A DNA stretch of 64,000 bases, from contig NC_012872.2 of assembly GCF_000003195.3 (NCBI RefSeq), positions 17,936,491 through 18,000,490 of the forward strand. The letters are read 5' to 3'. Origin of the DNA: Sorghum bicolor. Taxonomy: Eukaryota > Streptophyta > Magnoliopsida > Poales > Poaceae. The notes beneath the pieces are model-generated. The model did not search any database and was not told where the DNA came from. It was given only the letters and a program-made list of their open reading frames with translations. A program made the position numbers and the translations under genes. Positions within the stretch are counted from its first letter, which is position 1, and every line of letters starts with the position of its first letter. This document shows positions 1 through 12,559 of the stretch, piece by piece.

Positions 1-712
1 GTTAATGGAATCCTAGCCAAGTACACTAACATTCACTACCCCAACAATACTTGGCTGCTTGTAGGAGAGTAATGGTAGCTCTACTGCCTGCAACATATTC
101 AACAACCATGTTAAGGTACATAGTCTTGTTCAACTACTATGACAACCCATTTGATATATTGGTGTTACCATTCACACGAGATACAACAAAGGAGTCTCAG
201 CCTAACCATTCATGCCAGATATGTTGTAGTTGTAGGCAATAGATGCCTGCCTTCTTTGAGCCTTTACATGAGCATGGTTGTGGCAATGCAATTCTCTTTG
301 AATCCAACAAAGTTGGATGCAAGCGCCCATGTGTTCTTTTTTTACACTCCCACCCCAATGACATCCACATGTGAAATGTTGATATTTCTCCTTTTAGTCA
401 AGCATTCTTATGATTGTGAAAGACCGAGAACTGTATTTGTTGATGAGAACTACCACACCATAAGATTAATATATTGATCTGAAGTAGACTAAATGTTCAT
501 ATGTAGTCATACAATCCAGAATATATAAGGCCGTGAAGCTATTTGGTGATTCTGAAGTCTCCATTACACAATTTACTTTAGGCTTGAAAAAGTTATGGTC
601 ATGCTGGAGATTCATGGTTGTGTCCATATGCTATGTACTCAGCATGGAAGACTCTTATCTGCACAAACACAGAGCAAGATGGTATTGTTAATGGATAGAA
701 AAATTTCCCATG
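1..712. other. left flank, no gene recognised
   Basis: Unique-looking AT-rich sequence left of the first solo LTR. Short open frames exist, the longest being 112 codons at 139-477, but none has a recognisable domain, a convincing splice structure or consistent frame use. I see no gene that I can support. It is probably intergenic DNA or a degraded gene remnant flanking the transposon nest. Confidence 0.4.
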
Positions 713-2657
713 TGAAAGGTCCTATTATGGCTAGAGGGGGTGAATAGCCTATTAAAAATTCTACAAACTCACTAGAGCAAGAGGTTAGTAAATAACAAAG
801 CGAAGCTTTTTGCTCTAGCACTAAAGGGGTGTTTGCAATCCACCTACCCAACAATTCTAGTTGCTATGATCACTATGCACACAAGAACTAAGTCTCTACA
901 AGTTACACTAGTGAACTAAGCTACACAAGACAAAGTAAGCAACTAAACTAATTACACTAGTTTGCGGTAAATAAAGGATATGATGATATATTTATACCGC
1001 CGTGTAGGGGATGAACCAATCACCAATATAAATAATCAAGCACCAGGAGAATTCCAATCAAACACAATTGAGACACCAATTTTTCTCCCGAGGTTCACGT
1101 GCTTGCTAGCACGCTACGTCCCCGTTGTGTCAACCAACACTTGGTGGTTCGGCGGCTAAGAGGTGTAGCACGAACCTCGTCCTCACTAGGACACCGTAGG
1201 AACCTACCCACAAGTGAGGTAACTCAATGACACGAGGACTTTACTAGAGTTACCTTTCGGCTCTCCGCCGGGGAAGGTACAAGACCCCTCACAATCACCG
1301 GGAGATAGCCACGAACAATCACCAACTCGTGCCACGCCTCCTCCGCTGCTCCAAGCCATCTAGGTGGCGGCAACCACCAAGAGTAACAAGAAAACCGCAG
1401 CTAGAACGATCCCCAAGTGCCACTAGATGCAATCACTCAAGCAAATGCACTTGGAAATACTCCCAATCTCACAAAGATGAACAATCTATGAAGGAGATGA
1501 GTGGGAGGTGTTTGTTTAGGCTCACAAGGATGTCAAGTATGCTAGAATGCCAAGAGTATTAGCCCTAAGCCAGCCAACACGTATTTATAGACCTCTCAAA
1601 ATGAATAGAGCCATTGGCTCTTTCACTGGGCGAAAAACGGGGTCACTGAACGCTCAGCGGGAGGCACCGGACGCTCAACACCTACATCTGGTGCTCTAGA
1701 AACGGCCATGTGTCGCCTTTTGAATCTCATGTGTCGGAGTCTAATGGTAACCTGCAAAGCATCGGACGCACTTAAGTTGCCACCGGACGCGTCCGGTGCG
1801 CACCGGTCTTAAACACAGAGAGGTCTGCAAACGCGTGAGGTCACTAGACGCACACCACCGGACGCTCCCTGAGCGTCCGGTGCTTCCAGTCAAACACACC
1901 GGCCGAAGTTAGAGATCACCGGACGCATGAACAGGAGCTACCCTGCATCCGGTGCTTAACCCTAGCACAACAGCACACCGAACGCATAGCCTCTGCGTCC
2001 GGTGCCTCAACGACCAGCGTCCGGTGAGTGTTTCTCAACGAGGAACACTCCCGCGACTTCTCCAAATTTCCCACCAGCGCAATAGAAAATATGCACTTCA
2101 TTTTCTCAAAAAGCGCCGAATCCCACCTCTCAAAAAGCTTGGTGGGATGGGAGAGAGGAACCCATCCTCTCTCTACCCTTCAAACTCCACCTCCTTCTCA
2201 AAGTGTGCCAACACCACAATGTGTAAACTACTATGTGCACGTGTGTTAGCATTTTCACAATCATTTTCTTTGAAGGAGTTAAGTTAGCTCACTAGGTTCT
2301 AAATGCATGCTCATGAACAATGACACCTAGTGGCACTTGATAACCGCTTAGCCAAAGAATTCCCCTCTTTATAGTACGACTATCTATCCTAAATGTGATC
2401 ACACCCTCTATGGTGTCTTGATCACCAAAAACGAAACCTAAGCAATACCTTTGCCTTGAGCTCCACAGGGTTTTGTTTTTCTCTTTCTTCTTTTCCAAGT
2501 TGAGCACTTGATCACCTTGTGGTCATCACCATCATCGCCATGATCATCACTTGCTCCATCACTTGGCATGTACCAACCTCATTAAGTCTACACACACTTA
2601 GTATAGAGGTTAGTACCAGGGTTTCATCAATTATCCAAAACCAAACTAGGGCTTTCA
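713..2657 (-). mobile_element. solo LTR, same family as 10581-12554
   Basis: A 1945-bp element with 5'-TG...CA-3' ends (tgaaag...ctttca) is flanked by a perfect 5-bp duplication, ccatg, at 708-712 and 2658-2662. It is the reverse complement of the 10581-12554 copy. Shared parts include the plus-strand start tgaaaggtcctattatggct, the TATA-like box (reverse strand of 1582-1590) and the block rich in caccggacgc/gcgtccggtg. It has no coding region, primer-binding site or second LTR. That is the signature of a solo LTR left by recombination between the two LTRs of a full element. It is transcriptionally oriented to the minus strand. The family name is not known to me. Confidence 0.88.
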
Positions 2658-2722
2658 CCATGTTGCTTTATTTTGAAAGATCTCATGCTGCTTTATGCAG
2701 TCGCAGATGAAAACTATGGTAA

Positions 2723-2965
2723 CCCATTTTTTTACAATTTGGCCCTTTTTGAAGAAAGTTCTCTTTTGGACCCTTGGTTGACAAAATCTCAGTTTTGGAC
2801 CTAGGGGGACGATGCCATGCTTCACGGCGTCGAGGTTACACGTCTCGATGCCATGGATCACAGTGTCGAGCTCCCTGGCCGAGCCCAACGTGGTGTCTCA
2901 CGTGGTAGAGAGGTTGACGCCATAGATCACGACGTCGAGGTCGACGCTGTATATCACGGTGTGGC
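2723..2965 (+). repeat. left terminal inverted repeat of the PMD element
   Basis: This pairs with the reverse complement of about 57239-57524. Inner parts contain repeated dyad units of the type 'gacgcc(g)t(a/g)gatcacg(g/a)cgtcgag'. Being just upstream of the GRF pseudogene start at 3214, it probably supplied that gene's promoter or 5' leader. Homology ends near 2965, after an indel relative to the right copy. Confidence 0.75.
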
Positions 2966-3213
2966 CACAATTCACATTCTCTTCTCCCCTCTCAGTTCTT
3001 CCTCTCAAAAAACCGACCACCAACATTGGATTCAATATTTCGACCATCAAAAGTTTGATTTGATCCATAGATCTTGAAGAGGCAGGTATACTCTTCCACC
3101 TCTTAGTTTTTGACACATTGATTTGACCTATATTACGTGTATTTTGTAGACTTAGATAAACCATTACTAGGTTTTTGAATGGATGATTAATACTTATATT
3201 ATGCAATCGTAGA

Positions 3214-3940
3214 ATGCCACGTCGTGGAAAACGTAGCAAACCAAGGTAACCTTTGCACATGTTTCAATAATTTTAATTCATTATTGTTTATCATTTGGTA
3301 AACTCTAGTTTTAGGTTCAATCATTAATTGCTTTGATTTATTAGAAATGAAATGTTTGAACTGTAGCTATGGCCGGACGACCGAAAGTCCGTACACCCCA
3401 AGCCGCTTCCTAGCTGTGTTCCAGTACCTATGTGCTTTTGTGGTGATCCTTGCAAGGTAGACATTTCAGAAGACGAGGAAACCCATCGATAGAGGTATTG
3501 GATGTGTTCCAATTTTGCTAGGGAGCCTACACCGAAACAACGCCGCAGTAACTTTATTATGAGATAATTTTTCTATTGTGCACTTAGTGTTTTGTGTCCT
3601 ATGAAGCATGATTTAATTTTTTTAACAAATATATTTGTTGCAGACCCCTCCACCATTGTGTGATTTTGAGTAGTGGATCGACACTGAGATTAAGGAGTCC
3701 GACAAGCGGCTTCTACAAGGCCTAAAGGAGTGGGATGCAGAGCGTGCAGAGATATTAGAGAAGAGACGCGGAGAGGAGGCTCAAAAGAGGGAGCACAAGG
3801 AAGAGGAGGAAAGAAGACGTGTTGCTGCGGACAGGGAGGAGAGGGAAAAGAAGCTTGAGCGTGTGCGCCGAGCGAAGGCAGCGATGGATGAGAATCCAGA
3901 TGCCCAGAGGAAGGGAAAGTGGCCTCATTGCACTCAGTAG
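3214..3940 (+). pseudogene. GRF-type zinc finger / coiled-coil protein, decayed
   Basis: Exons can be placed at 3214-3245 (starting MPRRGKRSKP), 3367-3547 and 3644-3940, with GT-AG borders. Exon 2 encodes a GRF-like zinc finger: PMCFCG, then CKV, then a Trp-Met-Cys motif. Exon 3 encodes an acidic start (TPPPLCDFE) and a long Glu/Arg/Lys-rich helix likely to form a coiled coil, ending in KGKWPHCTQ and stop 3938-3940. The frame is broken by a frameshift near 3408 and two in-frame TAG codons, in exon 2 and just after CDFE in exon 3. Both look like CAG-to-TAG changes. The stop codon lies 10 bp before the element B insertion, so that insertion hit the 3' UTR. I know this gene type only as a plant transposon-associated protein of unknown function. 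Confidence 0.62.
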
Positions 3941-3950
3941 TTACATTACC

Positions 3951-4400
3951 TGTCGACGAAAGCTAGTCGGTAGTCTACCTTGGGGTATACCCACGGTTGT
4001 AGTTTATCGGCAGACAGGTGCGCAAGCTACGAACTTGATGGTGACGCAAGACACAGACAAGGATTTTATCCAGGTTTGGCCGCCGTGTGGGCGTCTGATT
4101 GTATTGGATTGTGTTGAATTGAGATGAGATGGATTGTCTAAGTGGGGTCCCTTGCCTCTCTTTATATAGTCCAAAGGGCAGGGTTATAGATCTGGAAACT
4201 AATCCTAGTCGGTTACAATTGCCATAGATATCATAATATTAATTCCTATTCTAACTGACTAGAATCCTGCTTGTTCTCTACGTCTTGTTTCCTTGCGCGA
4301 GACTCCAGGCAGTTGGATCAAGCCTCGAGTCTTCCTCGTGATGGGCCAAGTCTCCTGGCCCAATTCTAGCCATAAGGGTATAGGGGTTTATACCCCCACA
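3951..4400 (-). repeat. element B 3' LTR
   Basis: 450 bp. On the minus strand it starts TGTGGGGGTATAAACCCC and contains ACTATATAAAG (reverse strand of about 4160-4170), a TATA-like box. It lacks an 18-bp stretch (taatacctacgtcctacg) present in the other LTR near 42760. Immediately inside, the minus-strand GCTCGGGGACTAGC is the polypurine-tract candidate. Confidence 0.92.
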
Positions 4401-4566
4401 GCTAGTCCCCGAGCACCATATATTGTGATGCAACACGCCGTCTTGAGCTTTTTCGACTAGTGAGGCTTGACATCTTCGATTAGCATGAAAGTCGCCCAAA
4501 CAGTTGCAACGGTATTTTAACCAACTTAAAAGACAGCTGATCAACATCAACATCGATGAAGCAGGT

Positions 4567-5284
4567 TGTTGATGCAAAACTGATCTGCAAACACAAAGGG
4601 CTAATACCCGATTCAAACGTTAAGGCGTGCCAGCCGATTTGACCTTACTATCGGCAAAGGTGATAACTCGACCACTTTGGTCCCGACAACAGCGATGCGC
4701 CCGGATGTCACGGCCAAGAGGTGATCACGTGGAACTCGAGAACACGCCGAGCTTAAGTCGACGAATCCTTAAGAACTCGTAGTAAAAAGGGAAAATATGA
4801 CAAAATCGTCAAAAAAGTAGATGCTGGAATATGAGTAAAAACTTGTGTTTGATTGATTGATAGATTTTTCATTACAAGGCCCTAGGGTCTACATTTATAC
4901 CCTGCTCAAAGAGCTACAATCAGACACGACTAGGACTCGAATTCCAAACTAAACAGAATCCGTATACAAAACGAATTTAAATAACTAAGGAAAACACAAA
5001 ACTACTCCCTTGTAACCGACCAGGACACCGCCTCAGATCAATCGGCAATCTCCACCCTTTCCTTCAGAGTCATCAGCAAAACCTCCTGTCATGGCCATCG
5101 GCAAACATCAATACTGATTATCGGCATGATCACGTCACCATCTTCTGGACTTAGTCACATCCAATTGCCTCTTCATCGGCAACCACCTCCATTGGCAACA
5201 TCCCTGCAGATTAGTTATCGTTGCTCTATCTACCGATCTGTACTTTGCTGACCTCCAGGTACGGGTCTAAAACCGGTGTCAACA
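4567..5284 (-). repeat. element A 3' LTR
   Basis: 718 bp. The adjacent internal plus-strand tgccccccca (reverse complement TGGGGGGGCA) is the polypurine tract. On the minus strand GGGTATAAATG forms a TATA-like box. Confidence 0.92.
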
Positions 5285-5846
5285 CATGCCCCCCCAGTTT
5301 TGGAATATAAAATCATTAATGCTCCGAAATTCTCTATAGCAATGACGCCTTTCCGCAATTAACTCTCCCGATTTGGCAACCGACCGTTAAAGCCGAACAA
5401 CCTTAGCCCGACTTTCCTGCAGATTCCTCGAATTCCTCAACCTCCCGAACCGGATCTTTCCAGCTTATGCGCTCATCGGCAATATTACCGTTAGAGGGAA
5501 CTGCCGATGGACCGATCAAGAGATCCCGCACAGTGAAATATCTCCAAAATCATGACCGCCTGCTGTCAAATCATCTGCATAATCCCTTGATTACCATGTG
5601 AACAGTTACCATATCCACCTGAGCACCCTCGGATTTCACGGATGCGGCAAAGAGATAAGTCAAATTTGCCTCTGCCCGTTTTGTCTTATAAATACTCTCT
5701 TCTCGGGTACTCCTTCTCCATCTTGTCATTCTACAGCCCAAAAAAACCACTTTCTTGGCGGCGGCACCACCCGAGGACTCCAAGAACTTCATCGAAGGCA
5801 TTCTTCACCAATCTCCCAAGTCTTCGATCTTCTTCTTTGCAAGAAA
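5285..5846. other. element A: spacer between 3' LTR and antisense gene
   Basis: Non-coding. It contains the polypurine tract next to 5285 and repeated ATCGGC/GCCGAT hexamers. Plus-strand sequence near 5685 (cttataaatactc) could be the TATA box of the antisense gene that starts at 5847, about 155 bp downstream. No reading frame was recognised. Confidence 0.5.
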
Positions 5847-8800
5847 ATGGCCATCAACTTCACCGTGCCTGAGGTTAGTTCACCACTTTTTCTCCTATGC
5901 TTTCACTTCATTCCTGTTCATCCGCAGTTCATCTTACTGAATACTCTTTTTTTTTCTTTCGTTCTTCTTTTTATCCCCAAAAATTTCTAGGATTTGGCCG
6001 ATAAGATCGTTATTCCTACCGATCAACCCCACCTCCAATGTCTTGGTCCGTTAGGAAATCCAGATCCTACCGATCTTATAAACGTAGAGACAAATAGAAT
6101 CCCCTTCAGAACCGAGAATTTTTCTCTAGATCTATGGAAAGATGTCTTTCGTTCCTGGCCCAGTCCTACCAAGGGATGGAAGGATTGGTTCTTGAGAGTC
6201 AGTAACACGAATGAGGTCCAATGGGGCGAACGAAAATTAGATCAATGCATTAGATTGTCTCTTGCCGATATGGAGAGAAATGAGTCACTGCTGATCGCTG
6301 CTTCATACTTTTGGTCAGACACACTCAATGCTTTTATGTTTGGCCATGGCCCTGCTTCTCCTACACTTGCCGATGTACTTATGCTCACTGGCTTAGATAT
6401 ATCCACTGCCGATAACACCCACCTGTTCGACACCAAACCTAGCGCTAATGTGGAAACTCGTGCTATCGGCGGTTGGTCAGGGTACATTCACAAGTACCGA
6501 AGAACAGGTCCTGTTAATGCAAAAGAACAGACCACTTTTCTGAACATGTGGCTGGATAAATTTGTGTTCTGTGGTCGATCGGTAGGACCAACTTCTGTCT
6601 ACCTATCGGCAGCAGAAAGATTAGCTAATGGCGGCCGATTTCCCCTTGGCCGATACTTGCTTGGCTTAGCTTATCACCTCCTCCATCAAGTAGCCAGGAA
6701 ACTTCTGCTCAGCCAACCCATCGGCAACTTAGGGGGTCCCAGGTGGTTCAGCAATATGTGGCTTAGTCTCCACATGCACAAGCGTCTTGAGCTCGACCTC
6801 TTCGCACAGCGCTTCCCGAGGGATATAGCCGAGGATTATGAACTGGATGAAGAAGAATCGGCAACTCGTTCCCCTCTGAACTTTGACTAAGCTGCCATAG
6901 TTTTGCCTGGCACAGGTGGTAACGCAGACCAGGTTAGCCGATTCTTTCAGACTTTGTATGAGGGTCTGACCAGAGAACAGCGAGCATGGATGCCTTATGA
7001 AGATCCAGACACCAGATTTCCTTTGATTTTCCACCCCTTCAATGATGCTCTCAACAAGGACCGTGATGTGATGATGGCAATTATCACCCCAAGAGCCATA
7101 CCAGTGAACTTCTTTGGTAGTGGAAAAGCCTCCAATCTGTCCTATGAGTTTTATAACCCATCGGCACTAGCTCGTCAACTGGCTTTCGGCTAACTGCCAA
7201 TTGCACTCTGCTACGCCGATGTGACAAAGCCGAGGGAGATCATTACCAACAATCTAGAATGGAATGGATCAGGGTAGCCCAACTTTCACCGAACGCCGAT
7301 ACAGATGTCGATCTATCGGCTTGGATCCTAGCTCTATTCATCACTCAGGCATACAAACAGTGGTGGGAAGAATGGAAAGAACACTTGTTCTGCAGATCGG
7401 CTCTCACATACCGTGGCATGATCGATCCTCAGTACAAAGTTCCCGATAATACTGTAAGTATTTCAATACCGATGCTTCAATCCCCTCACTTTTATTTTCC
7501 ATCGGTAACTTACTTTCTTTGTTATATACAAGCCGATGTCACACCACCACTAGTCAGTAGGAGTGGTAGGCCGATTGAGCTCCTTCCATCAGGCCCGATC
7601 TCGCTGATCGGCAACAATGCTCCAACTTTGGCTACCATAATGCATCGGGGTGTGCGCCTTAAAAAGGTCACGACCAAGCGGACAAAGACATCTCCATTGG
7701 TAGCTGCCACTGCCTTAGCACAAGCATTCAAGGTAAATTTTTCATACCGATTCCATTCTTTACGCCTACTACATTTGTACTCATAAACCTCTCATTGTTG
7801 TATCAGCACACCGGTACATCGGCAAAGACTAGAAGTACAACCGCTGATGCCCCCCAATCCAGTCAACCGAAGAGAAAAGGTCCCAAGAGTACCAGATCAC
7901 AAGCGAAGCGCCAGAGAACAGCAACACCTCCCCCTCCTCCAAGGTCACCGATCCCGGTGGAATCGTCTCCCTCTTCTCCAGAAGTCCAGACACAGCAAGC
8001 ACCATCTCCTCCTCAGCCACAGGAAGAACCCCAAACAGAAGAACCCCAGCCAGAAGAACCTCAGCCAGAAGAACCTCAGCCAGAGGAAATATCGGCTGAT
8101 GTACACGAGCAGACCGCCGATCCAACAAGCTTAATCATAGCATCGGTAGTCTCTTCTATTCAGACCAGTACTGCACCCCCTCAAGGTAACATGCTTTCTA
8201 TTTACTGCCGATGAACCCACCTTTACATTCTATAACTTCCTCTGTTAATCCTTCAGCTGACATAGTTTCATCGGCAATTCCAGCCAATCAGCCTGTGGTT
8301 CCATCGGCCTCATCTAGTCAGAGGCAAGAAATAGCTCTGAAATAAGTAAGTTACCCGATCTCCACTTTTATTGCTATCAGTACTTGATCATAGAATAACT
8401 CATTTTGTCTTCTTTTTCAGGAACAGGATTCTCCCAACAGCCTGTTCTCCTTCGCCATCAAGATTTCTGAGAATGAAGGCGAGGAAGCAAGTTCTTCTCG
8501 AGCAGTTGGAATCTCATCGGCAGAGATTAGAGCAAAGCTGGCGGATCTGTCAGCCCTTCTCCATCAAGATACAGTGCAATTGGTCGATGACTCTGATCCA
8601 GCCAAAGTTCTGTTCAAGGCTCTCAGAGGTCAAATCCCTGCCGATGCCGAGGAGGTCCTTTTTCAAGCTGCACACTTAGAGAGTCGTCAGCTGCAGTATC
8701 AAAAGGCTGTTCAGCGTCTTGCCGATAGAGCAGCTCATGCTCAGCTCTCAGAGGAAATGATGGAAGTGAAGCTCCTTGCCGATGAGAAGCATAAGAGCAT

Positions 8801-9116
8801 CGGCATTCTGAAATCCTCAGGAGACGCACTGAAGCAAAAGATCTCTGACCTATCAGCGAGAAGGGAAGCTCTGTTGGCTGAACTCAGACAAATTGAAGAA
8901 GCTCTGTCCCAAGCTCAACAGGAAGAAAGCCAGCTGCCTAAAGCAATCAAGACTCTTGAACAAGAGCGAAACATCCAGGCCCGTAAAGCACTGCAGATGA
9001 AGAAGAAATTGAAGCCAGTGGAAGGCTCTGCTGATGATGACATGAGGGAAATAGAAGAAGCCAATCAGATCCGTCTGCGCACCATATCGACGATCCAGGC
9101 TCTGTTAAACATGTAA
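5847..9116 (+). pseudogene. antisense gene of element A: plant-mobile-domain-like protein with coiled-coil tail
   Basis: The start is ATG at 5847 (MAINFTVPE), followed by intron 5874-5990 (GTTAGT...TTCTAG) and exon 2 from 5991. Residues of about 10-300 form a PMD-like region with the pattern FGHGPASPTLADVLMLTGLD (about 6340-6400). Reading is broken by stops at 6888-6890 and 7191-7193 and by frame changes after 7250. It resumes in LLPSGPISLIGNNAPTL (about 7580-7630), a Pro/Glu-rich exon with EEPQP repeats (about 7807-8190), and a final exon (about 8421-9116) encoding a long Leu/Glu/Gln/Lys coiled coil ending in QALLNM. Antisense ORFs between pol and the 3' LTR are known in Tat-lineage elements, and PMD domains are known in plant transposons. 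Function is unknown. It converges with pol, whose 3' end is at 9380. Confidence 0.72.
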
Positions 9117-9379
9117 ACTCTTCATCGGCGGTGTGCTTTGCTTCTTTCTTATAATCATTTTGGTCCAGCCGATAGGACTGTTATCGGCATCCTTTTAAAA
9201 CATTAAGTCCGGCCCCAGATACACTTTTAATTCAGCCGATAGGAATGTTATCGGCACTTAAATTTTCATGCATCAAGCCATATGCTGGGGTAATATCTCT
9301 TTAAATATTTGCCGTTCAATGCTTTGGGAAATTCAACTCCTTTGAGAGTTTCTAAGATATAGGCGTTGCCAGGAGCAGA

Positions 9380-10575
9380 TCAATTTATCCGATAGGGACC
9401 TTCCCAATTGGGAGACCACTTCCCAAACTTTGAACTTTTAGTCCCAATCGGTAAGATTAGTTTCCATACTAACTCTCCATCGTCAAACTCCTTAGCCTTT
9501 ACCTTCTTATCATACCATCTGGCAACTCTCTTCTTATTTTCTTCTATACTTATCAAAGCCCTTAGCCGATGCCCTGCTAGATCATCCAACTCGTCTATCA
9601 TCAAAGTAGTATAATCATCGGCAGCCAATTGATCTTGAAAAGATAGTCGCCTAGACCCAGTTTTAATTTCCCAAGGCAGCACTGCATCATGTCCATACAC
9701 CAACTGATAAGGTGAAACATTGGTCGACCCATGACAAGCCATCCGATATGACCATAAAGCTTCATTCAACAATGTATGCCACCTCCTAGGATTTTCTTCA
9801 ATCTTTCGTTTAATAAGTTTAATAATTCCTTTGTTAGATGCTTTGGCCTGTCCATTAGCTTGAGCATAATAAGGAGAAGAATTCAACACCTTAATTCCCA
9901 TACCGATTGCAAACTCATCAAACTCCCGTGACGTAAACATAGTACCCTGATCGGTAGTAATTGTTTGAGGAATACGAAATCGGTAAATAATATGCTCTTT
10001 CACAAAATCAATCATGTTGGCCGATGTGACCTTCTTCAAAGGAATAGCTTCAACCCACTCTGGTGAAATAATTGGTGGCAACCAAGATAAACTTATGTCC
10101 TTAGCTAGATGGTGGATAAATTTGGCCGATTAAGTCAATAGCCCATCCCCGGAACGGCCAGGGTTTGATAATCGGATTCATGGCCGATGCGGGTGCTCTT
10201 TGAACATTGCCAAATTTCTGACATCCTTGACACCCTTTGAAATATTTAAAATAATCCTCAAGTATAGTCGGCCAATAATACCCATTTCTCCTGATCATCC
10301 ACTTCATCTTAAATGCCGATTGATGTGCTCCACACACTCCTTCATGGATCTCTCCCATTAAACTCTTAGCTTCATCATCACCTAAGCATTTGAGAAGAAC
10401 CCCATCGATTGTCCGATAATATAGCTCATCTTCGAGGAGCACATACTTGGTAGCCTGAAATCGAACACGTCTCTCAACTCTCTTGGATGGATCCTTTAAA
10501 TAATCAACGATTTCTTTTCTCCAATCATCGGCACCGATTGCCGATAACATGTTAACCATAGGCTGATACCCTGAA
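9380..10575 (-). pseudogene. element A pol, integrase portion
   Basis: Minus-strand continuation of pol beyond the solo-LTR insertion. The first segment (10575-10101) has the zinc-binding region (GVCGAHQSAFKMKW..., then CQGCQKFG) and the start of the catalytic core (WAIDLIGQI). A TAG stop follows PPSS at about 10101. The next segment, down to 9380, contains TTDQGTMF with the second catalytic Asp. The expected catalytic Glu in the ANGQAEASNK-type motif is Lys (codon AAA, reverse of 9842-9844), through a C-to-T change at a CpG. It ends at the FGKWSPNWEGPYRI region. The copy is therefore catalytically dead. Confidence 0.88.
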
Positions 10576-10580
10576 GCATG

Positions 10581-12554
10581 TGAAAGCCCTAGTTTGGTTT
10601 TGGATAATTAATGAAACCCTAGTACTAACCTCTATGCTAAGTATGTGTAGACTTAATGAGGTTGGTCCATGCCAAGTGATGGAGCAAGTGATGATCATGG
10701 TGATGATGGTGATGACCACAAGATGATCAAGTGCTCAACTTGGAAAAGAAGAAAGAGAAAAACAAAACCCTATGGAGTTCAAGGCAAAGGTATTGCTTAG
10801 GGTTTTGGTTTTGGTGATCAAGACATCATAGAGGGTGTGATCACATTTAGGATAGATAGCCGTACTATAAAGAGGGGAATGCTTTGGCTAAGCGGTTATC
10901 AAGTGCCACTAGGTGTCATTGTTCATGTGCTTGCATTTAGAACCTAGTGAGCTAACTTAACTCCTTCAAAGAAAATGATTGTGAAAATGCTAACACACGT
11001 GCACATGTTGGTTTACACGTTGTGGTGTTGGCACACTTTGAGAAGGAGGTGGAGTTTGAAGGTTAGAGAGAGGATGGGTTCCTCTCTCCCATCCCACCAA
11101 GCTTTTTGAGAGGTGGGATTCGGCGCTTTTTGAGAAAATGAAGTGCATACTTTCTATTGCGCCGGTGGGAAAATTGGAGAAGTCGCGGGAGTGTTTCTCG
11201 CTGAGGAACACTCACCGGACGCTGGCTCAGAGGCACCGGACGCTGTGTCTGAGCGTCCGGTGTGCAGGCTGCCTGACTCGGTTAGGGTTAGACACCGGAC
11301 GATAGACATCGGACGCAGCTTGGAGCGTCCGGTGGTGTGCGTCCGGTGTGAGGATGTTTTGCAAACCTCTCTGCGCATGAGTCCGGTGAGCACCGGACGC
11401 TCAGGGTGCGTCCGGTGGCTTGCGTCCGGTGACCCTGCGAGTTTGCGGAGCTCTCTGCGCATGAGTCCGGTGTGCACCGGACCGTCCGGTGCTCACTTGC
11501 TCAGCGTCCGGTGCACTGCAGGTGACCGTTAGATTCTGACACGAGCGTGACACGTGGCTGATGTTGGAGCACCGGACGCTGGTGTTGAGCGTCCGGTGCC
11601 CCTTTAAGAGCGTCCGGTGACCCCGTATTTCACCCAGTAAAAGAGCCAACGGCTCTATTTGTTTGAGGGGCTATAAATACGTGTTTGGCTGGCTTGGGGC
11701 ACACTCTCTTGGCATTCTAGCATACATAACATCCTTGTGAGCCTAAGCAAACACCTCCCACTCATCTCCTTCATAGATTAAACATCTTTGTGAGATTGGG
11801 AGTGATTCCAAGTGCATTTGCTTGAGTGATTGCATCTAGTGGCACTTGGGGATCGATTTGGCTGCGGTTTTCTTGTTACTCTTGGTGGTTGCCGCCACCT
11901 AGACGGCTTGGAGCAGCGGAGGAGGATTGGCACGAGTTGGTGATTGTTCGTGGCCATCTCCCGGTGATTGTGAGGGGTCTTGTACCTTCCCCGGCGGAGA
12001 GCCGAAAGGTAACTCTAGTGGATTGCTCGTGTCATTGAGTTACCTCACTTGTGGGTAGGTTCTTGTGGTGTCCTAGTAAGGACGAGGTTCGTGCTACACC
12101 TCTTAGCCACCGAACCACCAAGTGTTGGTCGACACAACGGGGACGTAGCGTGCCGGCAAGCACGTGAACCTCGGGAGAAAAATTGTGTGTCTTCATTGTG
12201 ATTGTTCATTGGATTTCTCCCGGTGATTGGACTTCATATTATTGATTGGTTCATCCCCTCCTACGCGGCGGTATAAAGTTCAAACCATCTCTTTTACATT
12301 CCCGCAAACTAGAGTAGCTTACTTACTTGTATAGAAACTTTAGGTAGCTTTCTAGTGTAAGTAGTAACATAGCTCTTGTGTGCCTAGTGATTATATCAAA
12401 TAGAATTGTTGGATAGGTGGCTTGCAAACACCCCATTAGAGCTAGAGCAAAAAGCTTCGCTTTGTTATTTACTAACCTCTTGCTCTAGTGGGTTTGTAGA
12501 ATTTTTTAAATAGGCTATTCACCCCCCCCCCTCTAGCCATATTAGGACCTTTCA
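10581..12554 (+). mobile_element. solo LTR nested in element A pol
   Basis: 1974 bp, tgaaagccct...ggacctttca, with a perfect TSD gcatg at 10576-10580 and 12555-12559. Removing the LTR and one TSD copy joins the RNase H end of pol to the integrase start. The TATA-like ctataaata lies at 11671, with a strong array of gcgtccggtg/caccggacgc elements just upstream (about 11210-11635). There is no internal coding region, primer-binding site or partner LTR. It is the same family as 713-2657, in the opposite orientation. Confidence 0.93.
11210..11635. repeat. dense array of 10-bp GCGTCCGGTG / CACCGGACGC elements
   Basis: At least fifteen copies of gcgtccggtg or its reverse complement, some with one mismatch, occur in about 425 bp. 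They end about 35 bp before the TATA-like box at 11671. They sit in the probable U3 part of the LTR. The counterpart in the other solo LTR is at about 1650-2030. Confidence 0.85.
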
Positions 12555-12559
12555 GCATG

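Noticed and set aside
139..477. 112-codon frame at the left edge as a real gene, and a weak hydrolase-like phrase near 280-350
   Set aside because: The phrase is too short, in a different frame and followed by stops. No confident homology can be argued without a database search.
2655..3260. Open frames on both strands across the left TIR (77, 86 and 120 codons)
   Set aside because: They overlap the inverted repeat and its palindromic units. The coding potential mirrors in both strands and does not join the GRF exons.
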